Shown here: positions 11,034 to 18,144 of the stretch, one piece after another | Position numbering within the stretch: position 1 is the stretch's first letter | Layout: each line of letters begins with the position of its first letter | Assembly: GCF_033406955.1 (NCBI RefSeq) | Contig: NZ_CP137734.1 | Location: 3,162,001-3,226,000, forward strand | Source of the DNA: Streptomyces violaceoruber | GTDB lineage: Bacteria; Actinomycetota; Actinomycetes; Streptomycetales; Streptomycetaceae | DNA: 64,000 nt | Reading direction: 5' to 3' | Position numbers and translations under genes: made by a program | Notes under the pieces: model-generated | The model's input: only the letters and a program-made list of their open reading frames with translations | The model's database searches: none | Told to the model about the DNA's origin: nothing

Positions 11034-11060
11034 GCTCACACTTCGGGCCGCCACGGTGTC
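11034..11060 (+). promoter_or_regulatory. Variant ECF41 promoter driving the partner gene
   Basis: GCTCACA (11034-11040), 16 bases, then TGTC (11057-11060). Five of seven -35 bases and three of four -10 bases match the ECF41 consensus with the same spacing. It lies about 47 bases before the start at 11107. Confidence 0.5.
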
Positions 11061-11106
11061 GGAGAGGGGGAACGACGTCCGACCGACCCGAAGGAGCGTC
11101 TCAGCC

Positions 11107-11625
11107 ATGACCACCACCGAGGACACGACCACCACCGCGGAGCAGGACGGGACGCGGTCCCGCCTGCCCGACCCCACCGGGCTCTACCCGGAGTTGACGG
11201 CCCTCTCCGCTGCCGTGCAGAAGGCGCTGCGCAACGGCCCGGTCCCGCAGGCCACCCTCGCCCTGATGCGCCTGCGCACCGCACAGGTGATCGGCAGCAC
11301 CTACCACGGCGTCGCGGCGACCGACGCCCTGCGCAAGGCCGGCGAGGAGGAGCGGCGCATCACGGCCGTGGCGACCTGGCAGAGCGCCCCCTGCTTCACC
11401 GCTCCCGAGCGGGCCGCGCTGGAACTCGCGGAGGCCGTCCTCACCCCGAACCCGTTCGGGGACCGGGTGAGTGACGACCTGTTCGCCCGGCTGTCCCGGC
11501 ACTACGACACCGACGAGATCTGGCACCTCACCATGGCCCTGGGCCACTTCAGCCTGTTCACCCCGGTCGCCCTCGTCGGCAAGCCGGTGCCCGGCCGGCC
11601 CCCGGGGAAGAACTACACCGACTGA
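11107..11625 (+). CDS. Carboxymuconolactone decarboxylase-like protein lacking CxxC
   Basis: A 172-residue protein of the AhpD/carboxymuconolactone decarboxylase family, the usual genomic companion of ECF41 sigma factors. The core reads LALMRLRTAQVIGSTYHGVA, LRKAGEEERRITAVATWQ and FTAPERAALELAEAVL. The AhpD active site normally has a CxxC pair at the position of STYH here, so both redox cysteines are replaced and peroxidase-type chemistry is unlikely. ATG 11107 has GAAGGAG about 10 bases upstream. A strong terminator follows at 11642. Confidence 0.85.
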   Translation: MTTTEDTTTTAEQDGTRSRLPDPTGLYPELTALSAAVQKALRNGPVPQATLALMRLRTAQVIGSTYHGVAATDALRKAGEEERRITAVATWQSAPCFTAPERAALELAEAVLTPNPFGDRVSDDLFARLSRHYDTDEIWHLTMALGHFSLFTPVALVGKPVPGRPPGKNYTD

Positions 11626-11641
11626 CACCGCCCGACACGAG

Positions 11642-11680
11642 ACAGCGCCTGCCGCCCCGGTGCGGGGCGGCAGGCGCTGT
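11642..11680. terminator. Perfect 18-bp stem terminator
   Basis: 11642-11659 pairs perfectly with 11663-11680 across a three-base loop, directly after the carboxymuconolactone decarboxylase-like gene. There is no U-tract, as usual in Streptomyces. Confidence 0.85.
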
Positions 11681-11699
11681 GGTGCGGACGCGGAAGCGG

Positions 11700-11937
11700 T
11701 CAGACCGCCGAACCCGCCTTCCACTGGGCCCAGTCCATGTCCCAGCCGTTGAGGCCGTTGTCCGGGGCGATGGCCTTGTCGCCGGTGTTCTGGACGACGA
11801 CCACGTCACCGACGATGGGTCGTCGTAAGACCAGGCGCCCGGCGTGTTCGGGTCGTTGGCGCCCTCGACGTCCTGCAGACCGACGCAGCCGTGGCTGGTG
11901 TTGGCGCTGCCGAAGATGTCCCCCAGTAGTTGCCGTG
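11700..11937 (-). pseudogene. 3' fragment of L,D-transpeptidase gene
   Basis: Near copy of the 3' end of the intact L,D-transpeptidase gene at 15725-16969, in the same orientation. The final residues GDVVVVQNTGDKAIAPDNGL and GWDMDWAQWKAGSAV match that protein's C terminus, and the catalytic TSHGCVGL segment is also present. Small deletions around 11818 and 11920 break the frame, and homology stops at GTTGCCGTG (11937), before the catalytic His region is complete. No start remains. It abuts another relic at 11938. Confidence 0.85.
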
Positions 11938-12134
11938 TCGCAGATCCTCGCCTGGAACCGGATGGCCCGCGGCGGCCCACTTCGGCGACTGGGGCAAGCT
12001 CCCGGCCGCCGAGCGGAACTGGGCGCGGCTGGGCCTTCATCACGTACCACGCAGAGCCCGGCTCACCGTCGGCGGACGGGCTCCGCCTGCTGGCGAGCTG
12101 GGGGACGGACGCGGCGGCTTCACTGCCGACGTAG
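11938..12134 (+). pseudogene. Internally deleted copy of XRE regulator 3' half
   Basis: Near-identical to parts of the XRE gene at 5177-6052. It begins with the ILAWNRMA segment (about 5580), runs to the RNWARL segment, then jumps across about 280 bases to the [20 protein letters not shown] segment, and ends with the homologous stop TAG (12132-12134). One-base differences near 11969 break the frame. The helix-turn-helix half is absent. The junction with the transpeptidase fragment is seamless. Confidence 0.85.
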
Positions 12135-12848
12135 AGCGATCGGCACCTTGTCGGGCCCGCAGCCGCCGCGAGTCCGGAATCAAGGGCTCCGTCCTGGTAC
12201 GAAAGCACCGCACAGGTGAGCCGAGCGGCAAACCGAACCACCTGCCGAGACTGTCCGCCCCGCGACGCCGAAGCACCCCGCGCACACTGCGTAGCTGCCG
12301 CGTCACGCGGCCGAGACCCGTCTCGCGCACGGCCGCCCCACGTGCGAGAACACCATCTCCATGGGTGGTGCGGCACGTCGGCGGCACGCTCCCCGTTTCG
12401 CGAGGGCCCCCGGGAGGGAGCGGTCTCGAAGACGACAGCCGTACTCACCGGCGCCGCGCGGCGGACTCTGATCATGTCCTTGACACCCCCATCGGCCGCA
12501 TCCCATGATCCATCGGCCCGTACGCATGTCGAGCTCGGGGCATGAGTGGGGGAAACCGTGCTGCGCACGCTAGGGGTCCGCCGCCGTCCCTGTGGACCTG
12601 TCCGTCGTGAACGAAACCGATCTGACCTCCCTGACTCACTTGCCCGGCCCGTTGCAGGGCTTCTTGGAGACCTGCGTCGGGGGGCCGCTCGACTGGTTCG
12701 CGAATCTCGGTGGTCAGGGACCGTTCCGACGGATCACACAGCATCTCAACTGGTCCGAATGGATCTACCCTGCTGCCTAGCGTCGTCGGCACGCTCGTGC
12801 CACGTCGCTGGCCCTGAAGTGACGAACACACGGCGTGAGGAACTGGGA
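12135..12848. other. 714 bases without a recognisable gene
   Basis: Open frames here are short and unlike known families. The only one with a sensible composition is 12592-12780 on the plus strand (62 codons, GTG start, ending EWIYPAA); it has no ribosome binding site and I recognise no family. The lower GC content and the neighbouring relics suggest decayed or recently inserted DNA. Confidence 0.5.
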
Positions 12849-13307
12849 ATGCTTGGTACACGGTCCCACCGCACCGCACTCGGATCGGTGTTCGCGGTCG
12901 GTTCCCTGCTGCTTGCCGGGTCTCTCACGTCGTGCGTGAACTACTCCGGATGCGGCATCGGCAGAGTCGACGACGTGGTGAGCGAGGATCTGCTGGGCAC
13001 GTACACGGGAAGCGAGTACGGACGACTGACCTTCGCACCTGGCGGAAAGCTCACTTATCAGGACTGGGAATTCTCCGGAGGAGAGTACGGGAAGGTCTCA
13101 GGAGCGGGGAAATGGTCCTTCGGGCGTGGGAAGGAACAGGACTCGGTAGCCCTGGGACTGGACTATCCGAGGACTGTCGAAGGCGGCGGGACCTACGGGG
13201 TGACGCTGTTCGTGGCCGGATCGGCCGGAGACCTACGGCTCTACGACTACCTGACCGACCCTGACGTGTGTGAACTCAACGAGTTCACACACGACTCGGG
13301 GGCCTGA
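12849..13307 (+). CDS. Putative lipoprotein of unknown function
   Basis: A 152-residue exported protein. The N terminus MLGTRSHRTALGS is followed by a hydrophobic stretch ending LLAGSLTSC, a lipobox with Cys about residue 29. The mature part (YSGCGIGRVDDVV, then LLGTYTGSEYGRLTFAPGGK and SGAGKWSFG) looks like a small beta-rich domain with Gly-Trp-Tyr repeats. ATG 12849 has GAGG about ten bases upstream. GC content is lower than in neighbouring genes, suggesting accessory origin. No function can be assigned. Confidence 0.75.
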   Translation: MLGTRSHRTALGSVFAVGSLLLAGSLTSCVNYSGCGIGRVDDVVSEDLLGTYTGSEYGRLTFAPGGKLTYQDWEFSGGEYGKVSGAGKWSFGRGKEQDSVALGLDYPRTVEGGGTYGVTLFVAGSAGDLRLYDYLTDPDVCELNEFTHDSGA

Positions 13308-13369
13308 GAGGCCTCCCCCTCCTCGGCCGGGCACGGGCGGCCCGGCAGATCCGCGGCCACCGCACACCG

Positions 13370-14053
13370 TCAAGCCGAGGCGTTCTCCTTGACGGTGATG
13401 CGGCCCTTGCGGATGGTGGCCACGCGGGGGGCCTTCCTGGCGATCGCCGAGTCGTGGGTGACCATGACGAAGGTGAGGCCCAGCTCCTTCCACATGCGGT
13501 CGAGCACGTCCATGATCTCGTCGCGGGTCGACTCGTCGAGGTTTCCGGTGGGTTCGTCGGCGAGGAGCACCTTCGGCTGCTTCACCAGGGCGCGGGCGAT
13601 GGCGACGCGCTGCTGCTGGCCGCCGGACATCTCGCCGGGGAGGTGGCCGAGGCGTTCGCCCAGGCCGACGGAGGCCAGGGCCTCGGCGGCCTGCTCGCGC
13701 CGCTCCTTCGCCTTGACGCCGAGCGGGACCAGGGCGGTCTCGACGTTCTCCTGGGCGGTCAGGGTCGGGATCAGGTTGAAGGACTGGAAGACGAAGCCGA
13801 TGCTCTCGCTGCGCACCCGGGTCAGCCTGGCCTCGGGGAGCGTGGCGAGGTCGGTGCCGTCGAGAACGATCCGGCCCGAGCTGGGCCGGTCGAGGGCGCC
13901 CAGCATCTGGAGCAGGGTGGACTTGCCGCCGCCGGTGGGGCCCTGGATGACCAGCCGGTCGCCGTCGGCGATGGTCAGGTCGACGCCGTCGAGGGCGTGC
14001 ACGGTGGTTTTGCCGCGGGTGTAGTGCTTGGTGACGCCGCTGAGTTCGTACAT
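13370..14053 (-). CDS. ABC transporter ATP-binding protein, MacB/LolD type
   Basis: A 227-residue ATPase. Walker A is GPTGGGKST (about 39-47), signature MSGGQQQR, Walker B VLLADEPTGNLD, and the switch His is in VMVTHD. The VFQSFNLIPTLTAQENV segment is typical of MacB/LolD/FtsE-like exporters. Its permease lies 33 bases upstream on the same strand, so the two form an operon. Likely role: mechanotransmission or export of a lipid, peptide or lipoprotein; the substrate is unknown. Confidence 0.95.
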   Translation of the reverse strand: MYELSGVTKHYTRGKTTVHALDGVDLTIADGDRLVIQGPTGGGKSTLLQMLGALDRPSSGRIVLDGTDLATLPEARLTRVRSESIGFVFQSFNLIPTLTAQENVETALVPLGVKAKERREQAAEALASVGLGERLGHLPGEMSGGQQQRVAIARALVKQPKVLLADEPTGNLDESTRDEIMDVLDRMWKELGLTFVMVTHDSAIARKAPRVATIRKGRITVKENASA

Positions 14054-14086
14054 GGTGCAACTCCTGGAGTACGGGGAAGGGGGGCG

Positions 14087-15577
14087 CTACTCGACGCGGC
14101 GCAGGGCGTCCGCCGGGCGCAGCCGCGAGGCGCGCCAGCCGCCGAAGCCCCCGGCGACGAGTCCGCCGGCCACGGCGAGGCCCACCGCGAGGGCGATGGT
14201 GGTGAGGCTGACGGGTGCGGTCAGCGCGATGTCCAGGGTCTTGGCGGCCGCCTGTCTTCCGGGGCCGCCCAGGCCGCCTCCGCCGAAGCCGCCGCCGGAG
14301 CCGCCCGCACCCCCGCCACCGCCCGCGCCGCCGCCCAGCTGGGCCTGGAGCGTGGGGCTGACGGCGGTGACGGCGTACGCGCCCGCGAGCCCCAGCGCGA
14401 TGCCGAGGGCGCCGCCGACCAGGCCGTTGACGACGGCCTCGCCGATCACCTGCCGGGTGACCCGGCCCGAGCGCCAGCCGAGCGCCTTGAGCGTGCCGAA
14501 CTCGCGCACCCGGCGGGAGACGGCGGAGGAGGTGAGCAGACCGGCGACCAGGAAGGCGGCCACGAGGACGACGATCGACAGCCACTTGCCGACGCCGGTG
14601 GCGAGCGAGGAGGCGGTGGACAGGGAGCCGGAGACGGTGTCGGCGAGGTCGGCGGAGGTGGTGACCGTCGTACCCGAGATGTTCTTCTGGATCGCGGACT
14701 TGACGCCGTCGATCCGCTGCGAGTCGGTCGCCTTGACGTAGATCGTGGTGACCTCGTCCTTCGCGTCGCCCAGCGTCTGGGCCTGCTTCAGCGGCACGTA
14801 GAGGCTGGCCGCCGCATCACCGCTGTCCGCCGTGGCGATGCCGACGATCTCGAACTTCGTGTCCTTGACGGTGACCGTGCTGCCGGTCTTGAGTTTCTTC
14901 TCCTTGGCGTAGGCCGAGTCGGCGACGGCGACCCTGGCGTCGGTCTCCGACTCCTCGAAGGTGCGTCCGCTGGTGATGGTGGACGTGGTCAGCGGGCCGA
15001 GGGCGGGCTCGGTGACGTCGGTGCCGTAGACGGAGTAGCTGTTGACGTCGAAGTCGGCGCCGCCGCCCTGGACGCGGCCCTGCGGGGACTGGCCTCCGCC
15101 CGGGCCGCCGCCCTGACCCGTGCCGCCCGCGGCGCCGCCGGAGGCGTCCTGCGTGAACTGACCGCGCGAGAACTCGCCGCTGACCTTGACGACCTGGAGG
15201 CTCAGACCGCCCACCGCGTCGGCGACACCGCTCTGTCCGGCGACCTTGCCGACGGTGGAACTCGCCAGCGTCTGGAAGCCCTGCACCATGACGCGGTCGG
15301 TGCTCTGCTCCTCCTCGGAGCCGTCGTCCTGCGCGTCGAAGCGGAAGCGCGGCCGTTCGGCGGTGCTTGCGGAGGACGCCTCCGCGGCCTTGGTGACCGT
15401 CATGTCCGTGCCCAGCCCGTACAGGGACTGCAGGACCTTGTCCTGGGCCCGGCCCATGCCGGAGGAGACCGAGTCGACGACGATGACCAGCGCGATGCCC
15501 AGGGCCAGTCCGGAGGCGACGACGAGGGCCGCCTTCCGGCGGCGGCGCAGCTCGCGCCTCAGGTAGGTGAAGAACAT
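14087..15577 (-). CDS. FtsX/MacB-like ABC permease with Gly-rich inserts
   Basis: A 496-residue permease. An N-terminal membrane segment (about 17-38) is followed by a large extracytoplasmic MacB-PCD-like domain and three C-terminal membrane segments (about 325-480), with the conserved RRVREFGTLKALGWR coupling region. Two glycine-rich stretches stand out: one in the extracellular domain (about 143-170) and one of about 28 residues between the last two membrane segments. The partner ATPase follows 33 bases downstream. ATG 15577 begins MFFTYLRRELRRRRKAALVV, a normal start for this family. Confidence 0.92.
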   Translation of the reverse strand: MFFTYLRRELRRRRKAALVVASGLALGIALVIVVDSVSSGMGRAQDKVLQSLYGLGTDMTVTKAAEASSASTAERPRFRFDAQDDGSEEEQSTDRVMVQGFQTLASSTVGKVAGQSGVADAVGGLSLQVVKVSGEFSRGQFTQDASGGAAGGTGQGGGPGGGQSPQGRVQGGGADFDVNSYSVYGTDVTEPALGPLTTSTITSGRTFEESETDARVAVADSAYAKEKKLKTGSTVTVKDTKFEIVGIATADSGDAAASLYVPLKQAQTLGDAKDEVTTIYVKATDSQRIDGVKSAIQKNISGTTVTTSADLADTVSGSLSTASSLATGVGKWLSIVVLVAAFLVAGLLTSSAVSRRVREFGTLKALGWRSGRVTRQVIGEAVVNGLVGGALGIALGLAGAYAVTAVSPTLQAQLGGGAGGGGGAGGSGGGFGGGGLGGPGRQAAAKTLDIALTAPVSLTTIALAVGLAVAGGLVAGGFGGWRASRLRPADALRRVE

Positions 15578-15651
15578 GGGCGCAAGCTAGGCACGGCCCG
15601 TGATGACGGGATAAGGCCCGCGTAAGAGGAGGATGAGAAGCCCGGGAAACG

Positions 15652-15692
15652 ACGGGCGCCCGCCGCCCCGGCGAGGGGTGGCGGGCGCCCGT
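15652..15692. terminator. 18-bp stem terminator downstream of L,D-transpeptidase
   Basis: 15652-15669 pairs with 15675-15692 with a single mismatch and a five-base loop. It lies between the transpeptidase stop and the permease start, both on the minus strand, so the exporter operon should have its own promoter. Confidence 0.8.
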
Positions 15693-15724
15693 GCGAAGTG
15701 CGGTCGGCCCGGAGGGAGTCGGCG

Positions 15725-16969
15725 TCAGACCGCCGAACCCGCCTTCCACTGGGCCCAGTCCATGTTCCAGCCGTTGAGGCCGTTGTCCGGGGCGATGGTC
15801 TTGTCGCCGGTGTTCTGGACGACGACCACGTCACCGATGATCGAGTTGTTGTAGAACCAGGCGCCGGGCGTGTTCGGGTCGTTGGCGCCCTTGGCGTCGG
15901 CCAGGCCCACGCAGCCGTGGCTGGTGTTGACGCTGCCGAAGATGCCCTTGCCCCAGTAGTTGCCGTGGATGAAGGTGCCGGAGGTGCTCAGGCGCATGGC
16001 GTGCGGCACGTCCTTGATGTCGTACTCGCCCTTGCCGTCGTCGTCGGTGAAGCCGACGGTCGAGCCGTCCATCCGGGTCTCCTTGAACTTCTCGGAGATC
16101 ACCATCTGGCCTTCGTAGGTCTTGTTGTCCGGGGAGCCGGCGGAGATCGGGATGGTCTTGACGGTCTTGCCGTCCTGCGTGACCTTCATCTGCTTGGTCT
16201 TCGCGTCGACGTAGGAGACCTGGTTGCGGCCGATCTTGAAGGTGACCGACTTCTGCTGGACGCCGTAGACGCCGTTGGCGCCCTCGACCCCGTCGAGCGC
16301 CAGCTTGAGGGTGACGGTCGAGCCCTCCGTCCAGTACTTCTCGGGACGGCAGTCCATGCGCTGGGTGGAGAACCAGTGGCAGGCGACCTCCTGGCCGCTG
16401 CTGCTGTTGACCGTGATGCCCTTCTGGACGGCGGCCTTGTTGGTGATCTGCTTGTCGAAGCTGATCGACACGGGCATCCCGACGCCGACGGTCTTGCCGT
16501 CGTCCGGGGTGAAGGTCCCGATGAAGCTGTTCTCGGGGGAGACCGTGGTGAACGACGCGTTCTCGTGGGCGGCGCGGCCCTCGGAGTCCTGCGCGGTCGC
16601 CGTGATCTGGTACTTGGTGGCGCGCTCCAGCTGACCGCCGGGCTTCCAGCTGGTCTTGTCGGCGGATATCTCGCCCTTGACCTCGGTGCCGTCCGAGGCG
16701 GTCATCTTCACCTCGGTGAGCGTGCCCTTGCTCACGGTGACGCCGGCGGAGTTGTTGATGGAGGCGTTGTCCGAGCCGCCCTTGGGCGTGATCTTGATCT
16801 GCGCCTCGGACGTCTTCTTGGCCGCCGCCTCGTCGACCTCGGCCTGCGAGGTCTTGTCCCCACCCCCGGAGGTGCCGGCGTCGCTACTGGAACATGCCGA
16901 GAGCACCAGCACACCGCCGAGCAGTGCGGACGCGGCCGCCAGACCCTTGCGCCGCTTACCGTCCGTCAT
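15725..16969 (-). CDS. L,D-transpeptidase lipoprotein with Ig-like domains
   Basis: A 414-residue cell-wall enzyme that forms 3-3 peptidoglycan cross-links. The lipoprotein signal ends VLVLSACSSSD. Two Ig-like domains (about 50-260) precede the YkuD catalytic domain, whose His and Cys lie in FIHGNYWGKGIFGS and NTSHGCVGL. The C terminus after the catalytic domain (IIGDVVVVQNTGDKTIAPDN and MDWAQWKAGSAV) is the piece duplicated at 11700-11937. I chose ATG 16969 because GGAG lies nine bases upstream; ATG 16984 (five residues longer) has none. Architecture matches mycobacterial LdtMt2. Confidence 0.95.
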   Translation of the reverse strand: MTDGKRRKGLAAASALLGGVLVLSACSSSDAGTSGGGDKTSQAEVDEAAAKKTSEAQIKITPKGGSDNASINNSAGVTVSKGTLTEVKMTASDGTEVKGEISADKTSWKPGGQLERATKYQITATAQDSEGRAAHENASFTTVSPENSFIGTFTPDDGKTVGVGMPVSISFDKQITNKAAVQKGITVNSSSGQEVACHWFSTQRMDCRPEKYWTEGSTVTLKLALDGVEGANGVYGVQQKSVTFKIGRNQVSYVDAKTKQMKVTQDGKTVKTIPISAGSPDNKTYEGQMVISEKFKETRMDGSTVGFTDDDGKGEYDIKDVPHAMRLSTSGTFIHGNYWGKGIFGSVNTSHGCVGLADAKGANDPNTPGAWFYNNSIIGDVVVVQNTGDKTIAPDNGLNGWNMDWAQWKAGSAV

Positions 16970-17152
16970 CACACGCTTCTCCATCGTTGCCGATTCCCGA
17001 AACCCCGAGATACCCCGTCAATAACTTTCAACGCTACGACCGGTTCGTCCCGTTCCACATCGCTCACGGGTGTGGGGCATGCCACGTTTGCCGCCCGGAG
17101 GCAGGAGGCGGTGCGGGGAGGTGTCGGTCAGTGCGCACCGTGAGACGACGAA

Positions 17153-17180
17153 ACCCCGGGCGGCGGTTGCCGCCCGGGGT
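17153..17180. terminator. Perfect 12-bp stem terminator
   Basis: 17153-17164 pairs perfectly with 17169-17180 around a GGTT loop, just downstream of the acidic small protein on the minus strand. Confidence 0.8.
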
Positions 17181-17201
17181 CAGGAATTTCCCCACACCGC
17201 G

Positions 17202-17555
17202 TCAGCCGACCGTCATTTCCTCGTCTTCCGGGTCGTTCTCGCCGCCATCATCCTCGTCGAGGTCCCACTCGGGCGAGTCGGGGTCGTAGTCGATCTGCTC
17301 GCTGCTCCAGGACGCCTGCTGGAGCTCGACCCCGGGCACCACGCTGACCAGGTCGAACGGGTCCACGAGATGCGCCAGGGCCTCGGCGGTGTCCTCCGTC
17401 ACAGCGCGCTCGGAGTCGGCCCGTTCCGCGTCGGACAGGTCGGTGTCGTCGGCGAGGGCCTGCAGGGCGGCCCCGGTGACGGCCTCCTCGTCGTCGATCT
17501 CTAGCACCAGCTCGACGCGAATACGTACAAACCGTGATGTCTCTGGAGTGCTCAT
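17202..17555 (-). CDS. Small acidic protein of unknown function
   Basis: A 117-residue cytoplasmic protein. The first part, SRFVRIRVELVLEIDDEEAV, looks like a compact alpha/beta domain; the C-terminal 25 residues are almost all Asp/Glu with Gly and Pro. No signal peptide or membrane segment is seen. ATG 17555 is about 25 bases after a region rich in A/T, with GGAG about six bases upstream. It is divergent to the LAxTG protein. Such proteins recur in Streptomyces genomes, but I know of no function. Confidence 0.75.
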   Translation of the reverse strand: MSTPETSRFVRIRVELVLEIDDEEAVTGAALQALADDTDLSDAERADSERAVTEDTAEALAHLVDPFDLVSVVPGVELQQASWSSEQIDYDPDSPEWDLDEDDGGENDPEDEEMTVG

Positions 17556-17664
17556 GCCCGGAGCGTAAGGCCGACCGCTCCCGTGACTTTCCTGTGACCC
17601 GCGCCTTTCACTAACATCTGCCCACACGGCCAATTCGCCAGCGCCACAAGGGGATCGATATTCC

Positions 17665-18003
17665 GTGTCATCCGCTCGCCGTTCCTTGCTGACCGCCGCC
17701 TCCGCGGGCGGCCTGCTGTGTGCCCTGTGGTTCGTCCCGTCGGCGAACGCGACACCCGAGACACCGGTGCTCGAATCCGCCGCCGCGAACCCGTCTCCGC
17801 AGGTCACCGCCCAGGCGAGAGCCGCCTCGGCGGACGCTTCGACGGACACGACGGCCACGACGGCCACCGGCGAGGGCACGACCCGGCTGGCCGACACCGG
17901 CAGCTTCGACAGCACCCCGTACGTCGTCGGCGGCGCCCTCTGCCTCGGCCTCGGCGCCGGCTTCGTCGGCTACTCGGTCCGCCGGGAACGCCTCGACCTT
18001 TGA
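17665..18003 (+). CDS. Small secreted LAxTG sortase-substrate candidate
   Basis: A 112-residue protein. It has an N-terminal signal (SSARRSLLTAASAGGLLCAL, cleavage near SANA), a low-complexity Ala/Thr/Ser middle, then RLADTG followed by a hydrophobic stretch (YVVGGALCLGLGAGF) and a positive tail VRRERLDL. LAxTG plus membrane segment plus positive tail is the class E sortase sorting signal used by long chaplins in Streptomyces. The mature product would be only about 55 residues attached to the wall. GTG 17665 follows AAGGGG at about twelve bases. A strong terminator separates it from hutH. Confidence 0.75.
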   Translation: MSSARRSLLTAASAGGLLCALWFVPSANATPETPVLESAAANPSPQVTAQARAASADASTDTTATTATGEGTTRLADTGSFDSTPYVVGGALCLGLGAGFVGYSVRRERLDL

Positions 18004-18088
18004 GAGAACTTGACGTTCTTTTGGCTTTCTTGACCGCCTGAAGGCCCTTTGGCGGATCCGTCCGGCCGCCCGGTGCGTCCGGAGACGG

Positions 18089-18127
18089 TCCGAGGGGGGC
18101 CCGGCGCCGCGCCGGGCCCCCCTCGGA
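18089..18127. terminator. Perfect 18-bp bidirectional terminator
   Basis: 18089-18106 pairs perfectly with 18110-18127 around a three-base loop, between the convergent LAxTG gene and hutH. Confidence 0.88.
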
Positions 18128-18144
18128 CCTGTCACCGCCGCCCG

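Noticed and set aside
9649..11625. Long plus-strand frame from the MBL gene into the ECF41 partner
   Set aside because: Only its last 172 residues (from 11107) are real; the rest is antisense to the sigma factor or out of frame with the MBL gene.
12592..12780. 62-residue plus-strand ORF
   Set aside because: Reasonable composition but no ribosome binding site, no recognised family and surrounded by decayed sequence; not strong enough to list as a gene.
13454..15625. 723-residue plus-strand frame over the ABC exporter
   Set aside because: Antisense of the ATPase and permease genes, which have complete Walker and membrane motifs.
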